From contig AP031354.1 of NCBI GenBank assembly GCA_037833965.1, positions 32,032,001 to 32,096,000 on the forward strand: DNA of 64,000 nucleotides, given 5' to 3'. This document shows, in pieces, positions 20,251-34,000 of the stretch; the stretch's first letter is position 1; each line of letters opens with the position of its first letter. A program made the position numbers and the translations under genes. Under the pieces are notes generated by a model. That model was not told where the DNA came from, did no database searches, and worked only from the letters and a program-made list of their open reading frames with translations. Source of the DNA: Marchantia polymorpha subsp. ruderalis (taxonomy: Eukaryota; Streptophyta; Marchantiopsida; Marchantiales; Marchantiaceae).

Positions 20251-23200
20251 CGGCATTGAGAAAATCCTTTTCGAAAATGGTTGCTGACCCTTTGCACACC
20301 GGGAATTATCACTTTTTCTAAGGAAGTTTTAATGAATTAGTTTTATTGTGATATAATTGCTTCATGTTTAAGACCTGAATGTCAGTAATGAACTGTTTAT
20401 CTGTAATATCAATTCAAAGTCAAATGCGTATCTTTATATTCAATATCCTTATTTAAATTCACATTACGATGAAAGAGAGCCACTACTTTTCTAAACAATA
20501 AAGCCTAAATAGTTGCAAACAAGATGCAAAAAAATTAAGTTAAAATAAATTTAAAATCAATGACAAAAATTTTCAATCGAATTATATTTGAAATTGAGGC
20601 CTCTTGTTTTCATTGACTTACAAAATCTATAGCAAAATGATTAAAATATTGATCTAACAAAAGTAATCATTTACTTTTCTTCATTTGAAACATTGAAATT
20701 TTCAGAAAGTGGGTTTTGAAATTTGATTATTTTATCTACAATTTCACAACATTAGTGTAAAAATTTATCATAGAGTGATAATACATTAATTAGATTAAAA
20801 GATAATAATTTCATGCATTAGATATCAAATCAAAGACACCCTGTTTAAGACCTCATTGCAAAGATTGCACGTCCATCATATATTGATTTCTTAAATTTAT
20901 AGACTATGTTGTTAATTTGAAATATATGTTTAATGCAAAACACATTGTTATGATATCTACAATAGATGTTCTATATGACCTTACATGCAAGCAAATATGC
21001 AACTAGATATGAAGCCACCAATGTAACTACAATCTTGTAATTTTGAAAATGGAATTGAATCAAGTATATATATATACATACATACAGGGTTTTCTTTTGA
21101 TCACTTACGTCGTTTTTAGAAATAAATTTCAAAGATTTCAGTCTTATTTGACCAGTCTTACAATGTCCAGAAACATGACCTCCTCAAGCTAACTGAAGTC
21201 CATTGTAATGATATAAGAGGGAGAACTGCTGATGGCATTGAATATTGGGACTAATATATTTCAAGCTCAAAACCTAAGACAATCGGCAATAGTCTTAAGT
21301 ATATAGTTTCATATGAAAAAAGATTGAGGCTTGTATAAGTAATAGCCTTTTCTTATCTCTATTATTTTTTACCCTATCTTATTACCATTCTTTTTTTCAT
21401 TTCTGAAAATATATTACTCTCAACTTGATTCGAGATTTAACAATTCTTTTAATAACTCAGTAAATCCATTATTGAGTTTGCTAATAATGGATTTATCATT
21501 ATCACATGAAGGCGGTATAAGAACTTCCATGTTACAAATCTAACTTTAGTTAGATACATAGTTTTCTTTCGTATTTTAAAAATAGTTACGGAAACACAAA
21601 GAGTACGGGAAATTTTTTTAGGATATAAACGATGAAAGAACTTACCCCATTGAATCCGTCATCATGTGAATTGTCGATGTAACTACAGAACGATTTGGAA
21701 GATACAGACACGCACAAGAAATTGTAATCTTGAACACGACAGTCGAGGTCTTTCATTCGAATTGACTTCTTATATGGTTTGGATGCGTATATGAAATATT
21801 TTTTGCTATCACTCAGTAATTCGTGATGTCGTTACACTGAACTTATTCGCCTTCAATCAATCTCTCCTCCATTAAATGGGTGACAGATTTATAATGTTGG
21901 AGTACATTGAGATTCAACTCAAGAGGTACAATGCAATCCGAGGAAACACCACCATATCATACAGTAGAAGTCTTCCTAGTTAGTCTGGACGAACTTAACG
22001 CTGGAGGCTTGTGGGCCAGAGTATGCATGTAGCAAAAGACAACGGATTGTAAGCCACTCAAGAGGTGACTGCAATTCCTCACATGATGCTTTAGGAAAAG
22101 CCAAGACCTAGTAAAGAAGTCCATTTCGTAGTGAAGTTGAATTTAGCTATTGGGTGGTCGCCTGAGTTGACATGGTCGGTGTTGTTTGATAATGATGGGT
22201 TGCAAGACTCGGTGGGGAGATGATTTCACCAATGTTTCAGAGGTCCAACACGCTAGTTGGCCCATAGTGTTAGAACTTTAGGTCCCGATAGATTTGCTGT
22301 GCGAGACATGCAGTCGTCAGAATGTAGACATGTCGTCGTCAGAATGAAGTTTTTAGGGCCCCACTTCTTCTTTTCGTTTGGTGATCAAGTGATTCCAGTT
22401 TGTCTACTTGAAGACTGGCACTTCCAAGTTGGCAATGTAGCACACAAGATCAGATTATGTCATGGCGCTTTTGGATGGCGATGCACGATTCCTCATACTC
22501 GTGATTGGACACGCTGTATCAAAGAAGGCCATTGAGGTATTTGTTCATATGCACCATCAGTTCCCATGGGCTTTTTCTAAGCTTTTGGCGAAGTGGCTAT
22601 GAGTAGGCATGGACAGTGGGGAGTTGCTTATTCGTGCTTAGATCTTACTTATCTAAGATCTTTTCGTAAGATTTTTTATCTAAGATCTTTTCAGTTGTTT
22701 AAGTGCTGAAAATAAAAGGTACGATCAGATATTATACTTTAGAGATGAGATTTAGGATGAAGGTAGATTTAGCTCGAGAATTTAATCTCGTAAAGGGTTG
22801 TTATTCTAGCTCGAATCAAATCATAATCCAAAAGTATACAGTAATATAGATGTGAACGCAAGTTGGAATTGACCGACTTTCTTTTTTCGTTCACATTCCA
22901 TGGCTATGAAACACTGGAAATCTCGAAAAAGCAGGGTCCGTAATAGCTCGGATGACATTTGACTTCCCAGCACAACCGAGGAGATGGGCTTTCTCGGAAA
23001 TCTACTATTTGTGGAAATCTACCATTTGTGGATGATTTGTTTTGTGATTTCTAGCCTTTTGACCCTTGGGGTCCCACGGGCTTGATCTATTACCATTGGC
23101 AAAGCCAGATTGACGAGACGGGAGAACTTCCAGGAATCTTTTCGCTTCCGAGAATGCGAGGACTGTCACGGTGACATCAGACGACGCTGCAAGGCTCGGG

Positions 23201-23519
23201 AATGAACAAAGCGTCTCGTGGCACGAATACATGACTCAGAAAGGACATGACGGATTCGAACGCACTGAAGCATCAGCGGGTTGGACCTACTGGTGGCCCT
23301 TTTGACTGTCAGTGCAGATCGAAGAACCACCCGCACGGAAGTCGAAGACGGAAGATTCTAATGAGACAGAACAGAATTGTGGCAGCTTCTGTGGACTTGT
23401 TGGGACTTGCATGCACACTGTTGATGAGCTCTGTCGTTTAGGAACGGGCGCCATCGACGGGCGATGAGATCGACGACGGGCTAGAACCTATCGCTCGACT
23501 CCGCATTTTCTCACGCCCT
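20251..23519. other. no gene recognised
   Basis: AT-rich to about 22.2 kb, then balanced composition. A 92-codon plus-strand frame (22257-22535) and a 75-codon minus-strand frame (23005-23232) have no recognisable domain. This may be host intergenic DNA. Confidence 0.4.
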
Positions 23520-23846
23520 TCAAGGCGCTTGTCTGATGAGGTTTTTGATTCCTGTCAGAGTGGCAGATTTGGAAGGCGCAAAAAGACGACCGCTCGCGCC
23601 GCGGACAAAGTCCATTTCTTTTCGAACAGATTTCCCAGTCGTTTCCCTTGTCCGCCCCAGCTGTTTTTCATCCTCCGCGCACCCTTTCCAGACTCGGTCG
23701 CATCTGAGCGCGCCGGACTTCTCCGGAGCGTCCGCTGCTTTGTTCTCGTCAGAATCTACACGATCACTCGCTCCCCTATTTCGCCCTCGACACAATCGGC
23801 CGAGAATGGCATGTCTCGTCGTCACGCGCGACTGACGCAAGCGTAA
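23520..23846. other. GC-rich block open in several frames
   Basis: Three overlapping frames (two plus, one minus) of about 100 codons stay open. That is expected for GC-rich sequence and gives no evidence for any one of them. The predicted peptides are basic and low in structure. It could be a 5' UTR or promoter area, but nothing proves it. Confidence 0.3.
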
Positions 23847-23954
23847 AACAAAATCAGAGCCACGATCTTGACCAGACGGCAGCCTTTTGTAATTTTAATG
23901 TTTAGATAATAGATATCATTGCCAAGATTTGGTTTGAAGTCTGCAGAAAGAAGC

Positions 23955-24008
23955 GCGGAGAGAGAGAGAGGGAGAGAGAGAAAGAGAGAGAAAGAGAGGG
24001 AGAGAGAT
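23955..24008 (+). repeat. GA-rich microsatellite
   Basis: A run of GAGA/GAAAGA units about 54 bp long. Purine runs of this kind occur in plant promoters and 5' UTRs, but no gene follows that I can recognise. Confidence 0.8.
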
Positions 24009-24320
24009 GTCGACGATTATTCCCTCGATCCAGTCGCGATGTACTTGTTTGAGACTCGGGCCCCTGCGGCAGTAGCGTTCGAGGGCCATCGGGACCTCAC
24101 CCATGAATTTGACCCGCCGGCGGAGAACCCCGTTCCTCATTCTCACCTGACTGATACACTTTCTCGTGCTTTGCGAAAATTTTGATGACCACCACCGACC
24201 GCATCGCGAACTTTCAAACTCGTGGACTCCGGTCATCGAGACGTCGGTTCGGTTTCTCGACACGGCGAGCACCAGCGATTGGAACCACCGTTATGGAATC
24301 GCGCCCACGTTGACTACACG

Positions 24321-25012
24321 CAGTTTCCAATTAAAGACAGCTCCTCCTCCTCAGAAGAAAGCTTCCTAAGAGAAAAGAAAGCTTCGAGTTTCTTAGACTT
24401 GAAGCTCTGTACAAGATTGGAACTGTCACGATCAGCAGTAGATCCAAGCCGACTACAGGCTGTTTCCAATTAAAGACTGCTCCTCCTCCTGAGAAGAAAG
24501 CTTCGTAAAAAAAGAAGAAAGCTTCGTAATTCTTAGACTTTAAGCTCTGTACAAGATTGGAACTGTCATGATCAGCGGTAGATCCAAGCTGACTACAGGC
24601 AGTTTCCAATTAAAGACTGCTCCTCTTTCTGAGAAGAAAGCTTCGTAAAAAGAAAAGAAAGCTTCGTAATTCTTAGAGTTTAAGCTCTGTACAAGATTGG
24701 AACTGTCATGATCAGCGGTAGATCCAAGCTGACTACAGGCAGTTTCCAATTAAAGACTGCTCCTCTTTCTGAGAAGAAAGCTTCGTAAAAAGAAAAGAAA
24801 GCTTCGTAATTCTTAGAGTTTAAGCTCTGTACAAGATTGGAACTGTCATGATCAGCGGTAGATCCAAGCTGACTACAGGCAGTTTCCAATTAAAGACTGC
24901 TCCTCTTTCTGAGAAGAAAGCTTCGTAAAATGAAAAGAAAGCTTCGTAATTCTTAGACTTTAAGCTCTGTACAAGATTGGAACTGTCATGATCAGCGGTA
25001 GATCCAAGCTGA
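24321..25012 (+). repeat. tandem array, five copies of a 140-bp unit
   Basis: Units start at 24321, 24460, 24600, 24740 and 24880 with 'cagtttccaattaaagac'. Each runs through two 'gaaagcttcg' words, 'ctgtacaagattggaac' and 'atcagcggtagatccaag'. The middle copies are almost identical and the first two are diverged. Because 140 is not a multiple of 3, the minus-strand frames in it are repeat artefacts. Confidence 0.9.
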
Positions 25013-28000
25013 CGGGAGCGCGAACTTACCGACTGTGAGAGTCCACCATAGTCCGATCCCAGAATCTCTCTCAATTCAAACTCTGAATGATAACAGAAAT
25101 CTCTACGATCAGCATCGAGGGTTCCAATGTATGAAGATTCTTGTGATCTTTTGTCAAGGCCACAACGTTCATGTCTGATTGTCTCAGCTGGTCGGGCTTA
25201 TAAAAGAGAGATTGCGAATGCTGTACAACTAGACCTTGAAGAATAACTAGTCCAGATCGGATTGTAAATGGGGGCACCGCGTAGAGAAATGTCAATGGGA
25301 AATTTGCAAATCACCACAATGATGGCGACATTAGTGTCAGACGGGGATGCAGATCAAAATTTTCGGTCCATTGCAGTTGACAGCCCAATCTTCTTCGGCG
25401 AGGATACTGGAGAGGCTAGATAATATTCCGTGGCCCAAGCGATAAATATCAGATCGTTCGTGATGTGTTAAGTCAAGTATGATACGATTTCTTGCTTCCA
25501 AGTGACATTTTGGGATGACGTTGGGCCGACTTGAGCCTAGCGATCCAACAGTCCGCGAATAAAATCATGACTGTAGTGGACACGTGAAGTGAAAAAAGTC
25601 AGGGGAACATTTTTGAGTGAGAGCAGATGGACTCTTGAGAAAAGACAAGACAAAGTAGATAGGTGTGCATTATTCAATGACTCATGATGGTCAAATTCGA
25701 GAATGTGAGTTGTTTTGCTACGATTAGATAAGAAAGTTTCGAGCAGCCGAGAACATTGTCAGACACGAGAGCAAAAATATTCTGTCAGGGTTTTCTTCTA
25801 GAATACAGCAAATTCTCATCCAGAAGTATTAGCTCTTGTGAAACCCAGTTTCAAAGACAAGCTAGCCTACCCCAAGACTTTCTTTTAAGCATCGGGATAT
25901 CACGAGTGTTAAGAATATATATATTTAAAAGAGAGAAGAGACCAAGTGGATAACAAAAAATATCTGAGAAGACCCCATCAAGACCTACAAGGATGAACCC
26001 AGAGAGACCATGGGCTAGGCCCAAATAATGTAGTGATGGCTCGTGGGCCCTGCTTGGGGGATGTTTTTTCTAGTAGGCCTGTCTATCTTGAATCAAATGT
26101 TCTTGGTTTTTGAAGTACTTGCTCCATGTGCACGGACAGTGTGCAAAATTGTGAGTGTGTCAAGTGTTTGATCTTCGTGACTAAGCTCATTTGTTCAAGT
26201 TAAGCATGACACGTCTAAACTTGATTTCTTTGGAACCCGATTCACAGGTGCTGGTTTGAACACCATTTAGACCTTCTTCGTTCTAACAAGAATATTACCA
26301 AAAAAATATATTTTAACACTCAACTTATGTGATTCTCGCTAGGTAGATGCTAATTCAGTAACAAAGCACTTCTAAAAAAGACTTAGTTCGATATCATTCG
26401 AGGTTTTACTCGAAAGCTATATTAATTTCTTCCACATACACTACAGGGTTGACTTTACCGATATCTCTTATGTTATAGAGCTTATTAGGTTCATCTCGTG
26501 AGTCTGAATCAAATTTGATTCTGGTCAATTCTATAACGCTCGTAATAAATTGAAATGGTATCTATCTATTACCATATGCACCTAATATATAAGACTTCAA
26601 GGTCTAAAACCCTCGTTTGATACTTCTACTGCTGGCATGTACTATGCCTAGGTAGTTGACTACAAAAACTCCATGCATTGTCTACATCTACATATCACAT
26701 CTAACTAGTTGACTAAATGGAAAACAAAAAATACCTTTCAGTTCACTGCTAGCCAACGCTCCCAACTTGGATTCTCCATGAACCTGTTGATCATACTCAA
26801 TACACATGAGATGTAGAACAGAGTACTCACAATGTACATACGACCCCATATAGACCTTTTGAGAGTCACTTTGCTATTGTATACCTTCAACTTTTATGAG
26901 ATTGGACAAATCTTATGTACAGTTGGAAATATACATATTGCAGGCACATCAAATATCACAATAATGGATTTTCATTCAACATATATTACTTGAAACATTT
27001 ACTTCCTGCATCTAAGATTAAATATTATTTGTGCGTATAATGAGTCATCATTATTTTTCTTTTGACTTAAAAATCATAAGAAGATCAAATGATTTTGCAT
27101 ATCAATCGCATCAAGGAAATGTTAACAAGACATATGTAAGATTGTAGTGTAAGAATAATAAATCAATATATTGATCTCCACTCCCGTTTGAAGCATTTTC
27201 ATACAATAATCAAGTAGGAATATGTAGTAATACCTATGTTCGGAAAGTTTTATGATGAAAAATTATGTAGATGATTATATGATAAGGATTGATGACTTAA
27301 AACCAAAAGGATAGAGTTTAAAGCTTGACAGAGTTGTAGAAAGACAAAATTTGAAGCAGCATCATGTGTTTCTTTGTTAGAATTATGAAGAATGACATTC
27401 ACCTCCTCATATAGTAGCGTAACATATTTTTTCTAAATCGCAATCAAGTTTCCAGATAAAGTATGTTTTATTGTATAAATTTCTACCCTCTTTGTCAACA
27501 CAAGCTAATCTCAACATCAAAATCTATAACCATTAAGTACGAATATAAATATTAGTGATAATTTTGACAAACATGCTTGGTCAACACATGTATAGTACGT
27601 TGATATCATGCGATATGGGTATAAGACAAAAAGAAATGTATTTCCTTACAAATTTCTTTATTTTTCAGTAAAATAAATAAATAATAATCTACATTGGAAA
27701 TTTTATGTGTGTGATTTATCTTAATTTTTTCACAACATAGAATAGTAGAATCAATTTATTTAAGAGATAGTAATCACCTCCTAAAGCATACATTATGACG
27801 TTCATTAATAAAATATCATTCATAGAGTTTTGATTTTTTTCCCAACGTCATACGAATCCTTGACAGCGGTATAAATAAAAGTGTGCCTTGTAGAGTACCA
27901 TAACAGGTGCCATGTAACGTACCATTATATGACACACGTGAACTCTACCTAGTGTCGCTTTTCGTCATCATGACATTAGGGAGTATTAGTCATGTGGATA

Positions 28001-29699
28001 GATCTTTTGTATAAACAACATCGTATATATATGGGGAGTTTAATATACTGCACAATATAATATGACTGTGGATAAGTCTAGTAACTTTATATCTCAATAG
28101 GTGTATATAAGAGTTAAGGGAACAAAAGGTGATAATCAATTGCATGGAATATAGGTCTAAAAGTGTTCTCTAAACTTCAAAACAATTATACATAAATAAT
28201 TTTCAAAGCAACTTATGAAAGTGGAGACAAGGAACATAACAAAAATGTTGGAAGACCCATGGAGTCATACGCCAATTTAATCCAATTGGAAACATCTTAT
28301 AAAAAACTGATTTACTTTGTCCGATATCACTAACTCTAAAACTAGCTCCCGAGAAATGACTGGCGTGACGTAAGAGTCCCAAATATAGTTTGAAATTCTC
28401 TTGCACGTGTGCACTCATAAGTGTTTGCAAGTAGGATATATTTCACCTTTTCATTTTGCGGAGCAGTTGCATATTCGAATGAAAGAATTCCTCGCAGGAA
28501 AGATGTGGGGCGCCTAATTCTTTCCGTTTCCTTACTTTAAACTCTAGTCCAGGAAATCCCAAAGATGGATAGCCGGATTACTATGACGTGCATGGTATGC
28601 TGGAAAGCCAGGAAATCGTTTTTATGAAAGCATTATGGTAATTTCAGAGAGGTAGTGGAGAATTATTAACCCGTGAGATTTTATCCAGGGCCCAGAAATA
28701 AGTGCATCGTCCAGATAATACGTGCAAAGGCCCGAGCCTTGGCATGTAATTCTCCACGATTGGCACGAGCCCCGAGAATACAACAATGTGAGAACATCGA
28801 ATTGTAAAAAGCGCAATACGCTTAGGTAGCAGATGTGCTCTGTCTGACAGGTTGATCAGTAACAGGTTCAGTGGTCAGACCGAGGATACTACCACCGGGC
28901 CATACTCATAGCTTCAAATTTAACAGAGAGACTCAAAGGCTTCCCTCCCTCTACACCTAATACTCCTGACTTGAAAACAAAAGCTCGATACAGCCCGTCA
29001 ATCTCATATTGGCCGAGAAAGTGCTTTGAATATTTTACACAAATACATACTGCAAGGTCTCAGGTCCAAAAAAGCCTCCGACCGCTGCCAGCTCGATGAG
29101 ACTGATCGATGCAGAGCTAGCAGATCTGGAGCCATCGGTCGTCTATCCGATGAACGGTCGTTATGCACTTTCAGTCAACGGAACTCCTAAACAAAGAATT
29201 CGACACCATCCATGATATGAGTGCAGCACGAGCTGCTAGATCCGCAAAAGTTGAACCTCCAAAACTAACAGATACAAAAGTGCCAGACAAAGGAGGGACT
29301 CAAGGCTCTGTCGTCCAGAGGTCTCCTATAACCGTTCTGAACCTCAGATGTAGGCCTCTAGAGCTTAAGAATCAACCGTCATGAGTACCTTCTAAAATAA
29401 GGCACAAACCGTACAACACTTATGAATGTTTCGGACCTACGCCAGATAATACCGACATCTCCCTAGTCCAAATAGCAGCAGTAAGACCCTTCTTCCAGGC
29501 CCTTTTGAGTTTGCCTACCTCGCCTCCATGCGGCTCGGTACTTTTGATGGATTCCCCACCTATTCATGTTATCTGACTCCTCTATTTTCGGACGTACAGT
29601 TTCACCTGCACATGCTGCTCGTCGATGTTGTGAAATTGTTTGTAGCATGATGGTCACACGGTCTTAACGTGACCTCTCCAGAGCACGTCTTCTCACCTT
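25013..29699. other. no gene recognised
   Basis: Balanced composition to about 26 kb, AT-rich at 26.3-28.2 kb, then GC-richer. Short frames only (60-75 codons). No transposon motif or RNA gene seen. Confidence 0.4.
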
Positions 29700-30150
29700 G
29701 CAACATATAGAATCTGCAATATTAAGGATCTGCAGAAGATAATGTTACTATACTCCCCGAGAATCCACAATAGGAACATCGCATCCCAACCCATCTTGTT
29801 GCTGTGTTTGAACTTTCCGTCACATCTATTGACTGACGTGAACTTTACACAGCACATCTTTCTAGCCTTGGAACACATAGAATCTGCAGAAGATAATGTT
29901 ACTTTACTCCCCGGGAATCCACAAGGACCTTCGCATCCCAACCCATCTTTTCGAACATTAGATCTTTCCCTCACATTGCTTGACTTGGATCTGTGAACAA
30001 CACTTCTTCACCTCTTGAAACATGTAGAATCTGTACAAGATAATGTTATTTTACTCTCCGGGAATCCAGAGGAAAATTCGCATCCTAAACCATCCTGTTC
30101 TAGTGTTTGATCTTTACTTCACGTTGATTTGCGTGCGTGCTCTCGAAACA
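29700..30150 (+). repeat. three diverged ~150-bp tandem copies
   Basis: The landmark 'atctgcagaagataatgtta' occurs at 29728 and 29882 and in a changed form at 30029, giving steps of 154 and 147 bp. Each is followed by 'ttactcyccg-gaatcca' and 'cgcatcc-aacccatc'. A partial fourth copy may precede 29700. Confidence 0.7.
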
Positions 30151-31016
30151 AAACTCTTCTTCCCACCTACGAATGACATATGGTCTACACATAATCCTGT
30201 GCAGATTTGCCTACAAAGTCCATAATGTGAGTTTCTAGCAACATTCTTGCACGTTCATGATATTTTTGTCCTCTATGTGCTTGGATTTGAAAGGAAGTTA
30301 TCAAGAAATATATGACGGCCTATAACCTAGGAGCACTCTGGGATTTGAAATACCGTAGTACGAAATACTGATTAGCGAATAAGGGTCTAAAATCCTGAAA
30401 CAATCACTAGGTCTTTTGGAATGTTTTACCTAAAATTTAGGCTTATTTAGTATCCACATCGTTAACATTTCTTAACTATTATTAAATTTTGGGAGAGATT
30501 TAGGGTTAACTAACTAGCACTCACTAGTTAACTAACTAACTAGCATTCACTCTACTATATGTAATTTTATTATTGATCGATGTAGGGTAATAAAGATGCA
30601 ATAGCAACTATAGTATATTCGACCAATCAGATAATAATGTATATTAGGGTGAGTGCTAATAAACTTTTCGTCTTGAGTTAAAACTAGTCATTCATTAATT
30701 TTTTTATTTAAATAAATATTCTTGGACTTTTATTTTATTTTTGGATCAATTATTTTATGTATTCAATAAATTATTATCTTTAATATACATGATAAATATT
30801 TTTAATTATCATCAAATTTGATTTATTTGTAATCAAAATTTGGTAAGTTGTGTGTACATATTTGTTTGGAAGTTTAAATTTTTTTTGAGGATTTTTGTTT
30901 GGTTATATTTAAATTTTGATGAAATTGATATTTTTATATTTTAAAAAATAAAGAATTTTATGAATAAAAATTTATAAAATTTTTAAATTATTTACAATTA
31001 ATAACGTGTATGTTGA

Positions 31017-31049
31017 TGAACATTGATAAAGAAAAATTATCAATGTTCA
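31017..31049 (+). repeat. hairpin, 13-bp perfect stem
   Basis: TGAACATTGATAA pairs with TTATCAATGTTCA across a 7-nt loop. Outer ACGTG.ATG and CATGCACGT extend the symmetry imperfectly. It may be a MITE core or stable RNA fold. Confidence 0.55.
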
Positions 31050-34000
31050 CCTCCATGCACGTATTTAATTATATAATTTAAAATATTATAAATTTAATTA
31101 TGAAATTCAATATTTTTAAAAATAATAAAAAAACCAATTTTTTCAAAAAAGATTTAAGATTAATCTAAATAACATGAAATGATCTAGATCATGAAAGTCG
31201 TCATTTTCCAAAAGTGCATAAAGTTATTTTCATACAGCTTCTATTAGACTACTTTCATAATCTAGATTACGTCAAATTTTTTAGTAATTTTTTATTCAAA
31301 AAAGTCAATTTTGTCTGCACTCTGTCCCTACTAGTTGTATACATATTCAATTATGATGTAATGATTAGCTGTTGTCTGGTATTTGGATATTGGCTCCGAA
31401 CATGTGCAATGATTAACATTGACTGCATTGACACGTTCATTCGTGGTCGTTGACGTAAGAACAGTAAAATTGCCGGGCTCCATATATACACAGGTGGGTG
31501 CAGCTGCATGCATTAGGTAGACAGTGACTAAAGGAAGTAAAAGCCGGGACGTACGTGAAAATAAACTACTGTAGTATCTGGCATAATCCTGCAACCGGCA
31601 GAACCCCGACGCTGCGGGGCAACGCTTGGACGAGCAAAACCACGACCATGCGCACCTCAGCGCTGCCGGTTGTGTCTAGAGAGCAACAAGCAATTCCATG
31701 TCTTTCTGGTGCGAAGGACAAAGAACCTTAGCACCTGCTTCTCCAGCTGTGCAAACTTCGATGACTCGGGACCAAATGTCTTTCATGCCAGACGTAAACT
31801 GTTATCTCCGGGACAGTGTTCTCAAAACACTGGACCTGCTGTGAAACCTTCTTAACACTGGACCTAATGCTTGTCATTTCAGAGATGAAATTCGAGACCA
31901 TGCTCTCGGGTGGACTCTTGATCCAAAGCTTTCTGAGAGATCTGACGGCTGCAAACTGAACAAAGAGTCGGGCACTATTCGGTTTCTAGCGCTCCACAGT
32001 CGAGAGTGTCAGTGAAGCGCTACTGCGTGTTTGCAGATGAAGGCTGAATTACGACACCGTGAAACGCTACTTGGTGTGCGCAGATCAAGTCATGCTAGTT
32101 TGAACGAGATTTGGCTGGATTACGATACAGGAGAAGATTGCTGCAGTCAGTGGTGACGGGACGAATTGGGAAGAGTAGGCAACCAACTTAAAGGAGATCG
32201 AGAGTAGAATCTATCACGGAACAAGCTAGCGATGACAACAAAAGAATTTAAACCGGAGAATAGGAGTTTGACAGAGCGGCAAACATCGAGTTTAGAGCTG
32301 CATACGCGAAAGCTACGACAGCGGAAAGCAAAGAGCTGGATTCACCGGAACGACGTGATTCGTTGAGCTCCGATAAAAGACCGAGATAAGCTGCCGAGAC
32401 CTCGTGCCTCAGGTCGTCGGAAATTTCCGATGTTCCCATGACAGTACCGAATGTGTGCCAGGATGGTGCTTATGATGCTCGGGTCTCGCAGGTCTTTTCA
32501 AGTGGTCCAGACATCTGCACAACTGCGGTGCACTGCTAGCATTACGCTGGGGGCGAACACATGAACACTCCACAGCTCGGAATCCCGGTATCACGCTCGG
32601 ACACGCACTTCGGGAGGCGGTACCATGCGGTACTCGTCTCGTACTACCTGCAGAAGAATGTCTGTCTGCGACATACGCAGTGATAAGTCTCAAGTACGGC
32701 TTTAGCAGTAAACGTAGTAGTATTCGGAATTGGAGCAGCTTAAGACTATCCCAGTTGAGTTGCGTGCATGAGTTGTAAATGTGTTCAATGGGCAGATAAC
32801 GCGCCTCGAGTAATATTTATAGTCGAGCGGCTGGGGGCTGGGGACCTATCGGGCTACTCATGCGTAGGCTGTAGGACTCGACTAGAATATATGCTGATCG
32901 TCTGTTACTGCTCATCGACCCGCCCAAACCTAGCTAGTTGGTACAAGCGGGGTGTGCGGCGATTCTAACAACGCCCAAGGGAATCATGCATGCGCACTGA
33001 CTGGCGTTTGTGAAATGCCTGAAGATGTGACGCTGTGACTTTACATGCTTGACACCTGAAGGCAAAGGCGAGGGCAAGGCAAGGCCAGCAGTCTGTGTAA
33101 GCTGCAGCCGGCATGAAGGCAGACGTCATAGGACTGAATTGAGCAGGAGTGGCATTCACGCTTGCTCGAAAAAGGGACTCATCCTTCCCTGCTCCACTTC
33201 AGTACAGTTCTGTTCAGTTCTGTTCAGTTCAGTTGAGTGCAGTTCAAGTCGTGCTGATATTAGGTCGAAGGTTGTGACGACATCCAAGATTTTTGACTTC
33301 ACGAAGGTGGGCCGGGGACAGGAACGGAGACGGATACGAAGCTATGCCCGGAAGTGATAGTCATCACACATGCCCGGGCTGACTCAGCTCCTTGACGCGT
33401 CCGTCGTGAATGGTGATTAGAGCGCCACCAGTGATTGAGTTAGTAACTGGCTCCGGGTCAGCTTTTGCCATGCAAACTGTTATCTTAATCCGCAGCTATG
33501 GCTGTCGCCGCCCACGATATCGCTGCTAAAAACCACAAAGTTTGAAATGGCTCTGCAAATCTCCTCCGGTCCTGTCCCTCTCATGATTATCACGTTTGTA
33601 GGGTAGACTTGAGGTATGTTGGCCGTGTGGATCATAAGTGATGGGCGTAACACTTTTAACTTCTCGATACAAATCAGAACGCGTCTACTGCCATCATCTC
33701 CCGTCTACTATCCTTTTCTGCGTGGCCATCGTCTAAGGACAATGTCATCGCAGACTGTTCTGCTGTCGGGACCAGCTTTTGTGAGCCTCAACAGTCCTGA
33801 TGGTGTCATTTTTAGATCTGCTCCTAGTCAATGGTCGATGGTAGACTTCTCAGCGCTACCGTTAGCTACTTCAACAAAACGACTGACAAAAAGTCCAAAG
33901 GTACGCAGCGAACATGGTTGCTAAATTCAAGGGAATGTCAATTTCCAACACAGTGATGCGTTTTCGCCCCTGATGCTTTACTTACTGCTCCCATGTGCAT

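Noticed and set aside
22257-22535. 92-codon frame as a possible host exon
   Set aside because: No known domain, no in-frame continuation and no clear splice sites.
23520-23846. Three overlapping ~100-codon frames
   Set aside because: GC-rich DNA keeps several frames open at once. None has a domain, codon bias or neighbouring exon to single it out.
24331-25074. Series of near-identical minus-strand ORFs
   Set aside because: Each is the same segment of the 140-bp tandem array. The unit length is not a multiple of three, so no continuous protein is encoded.
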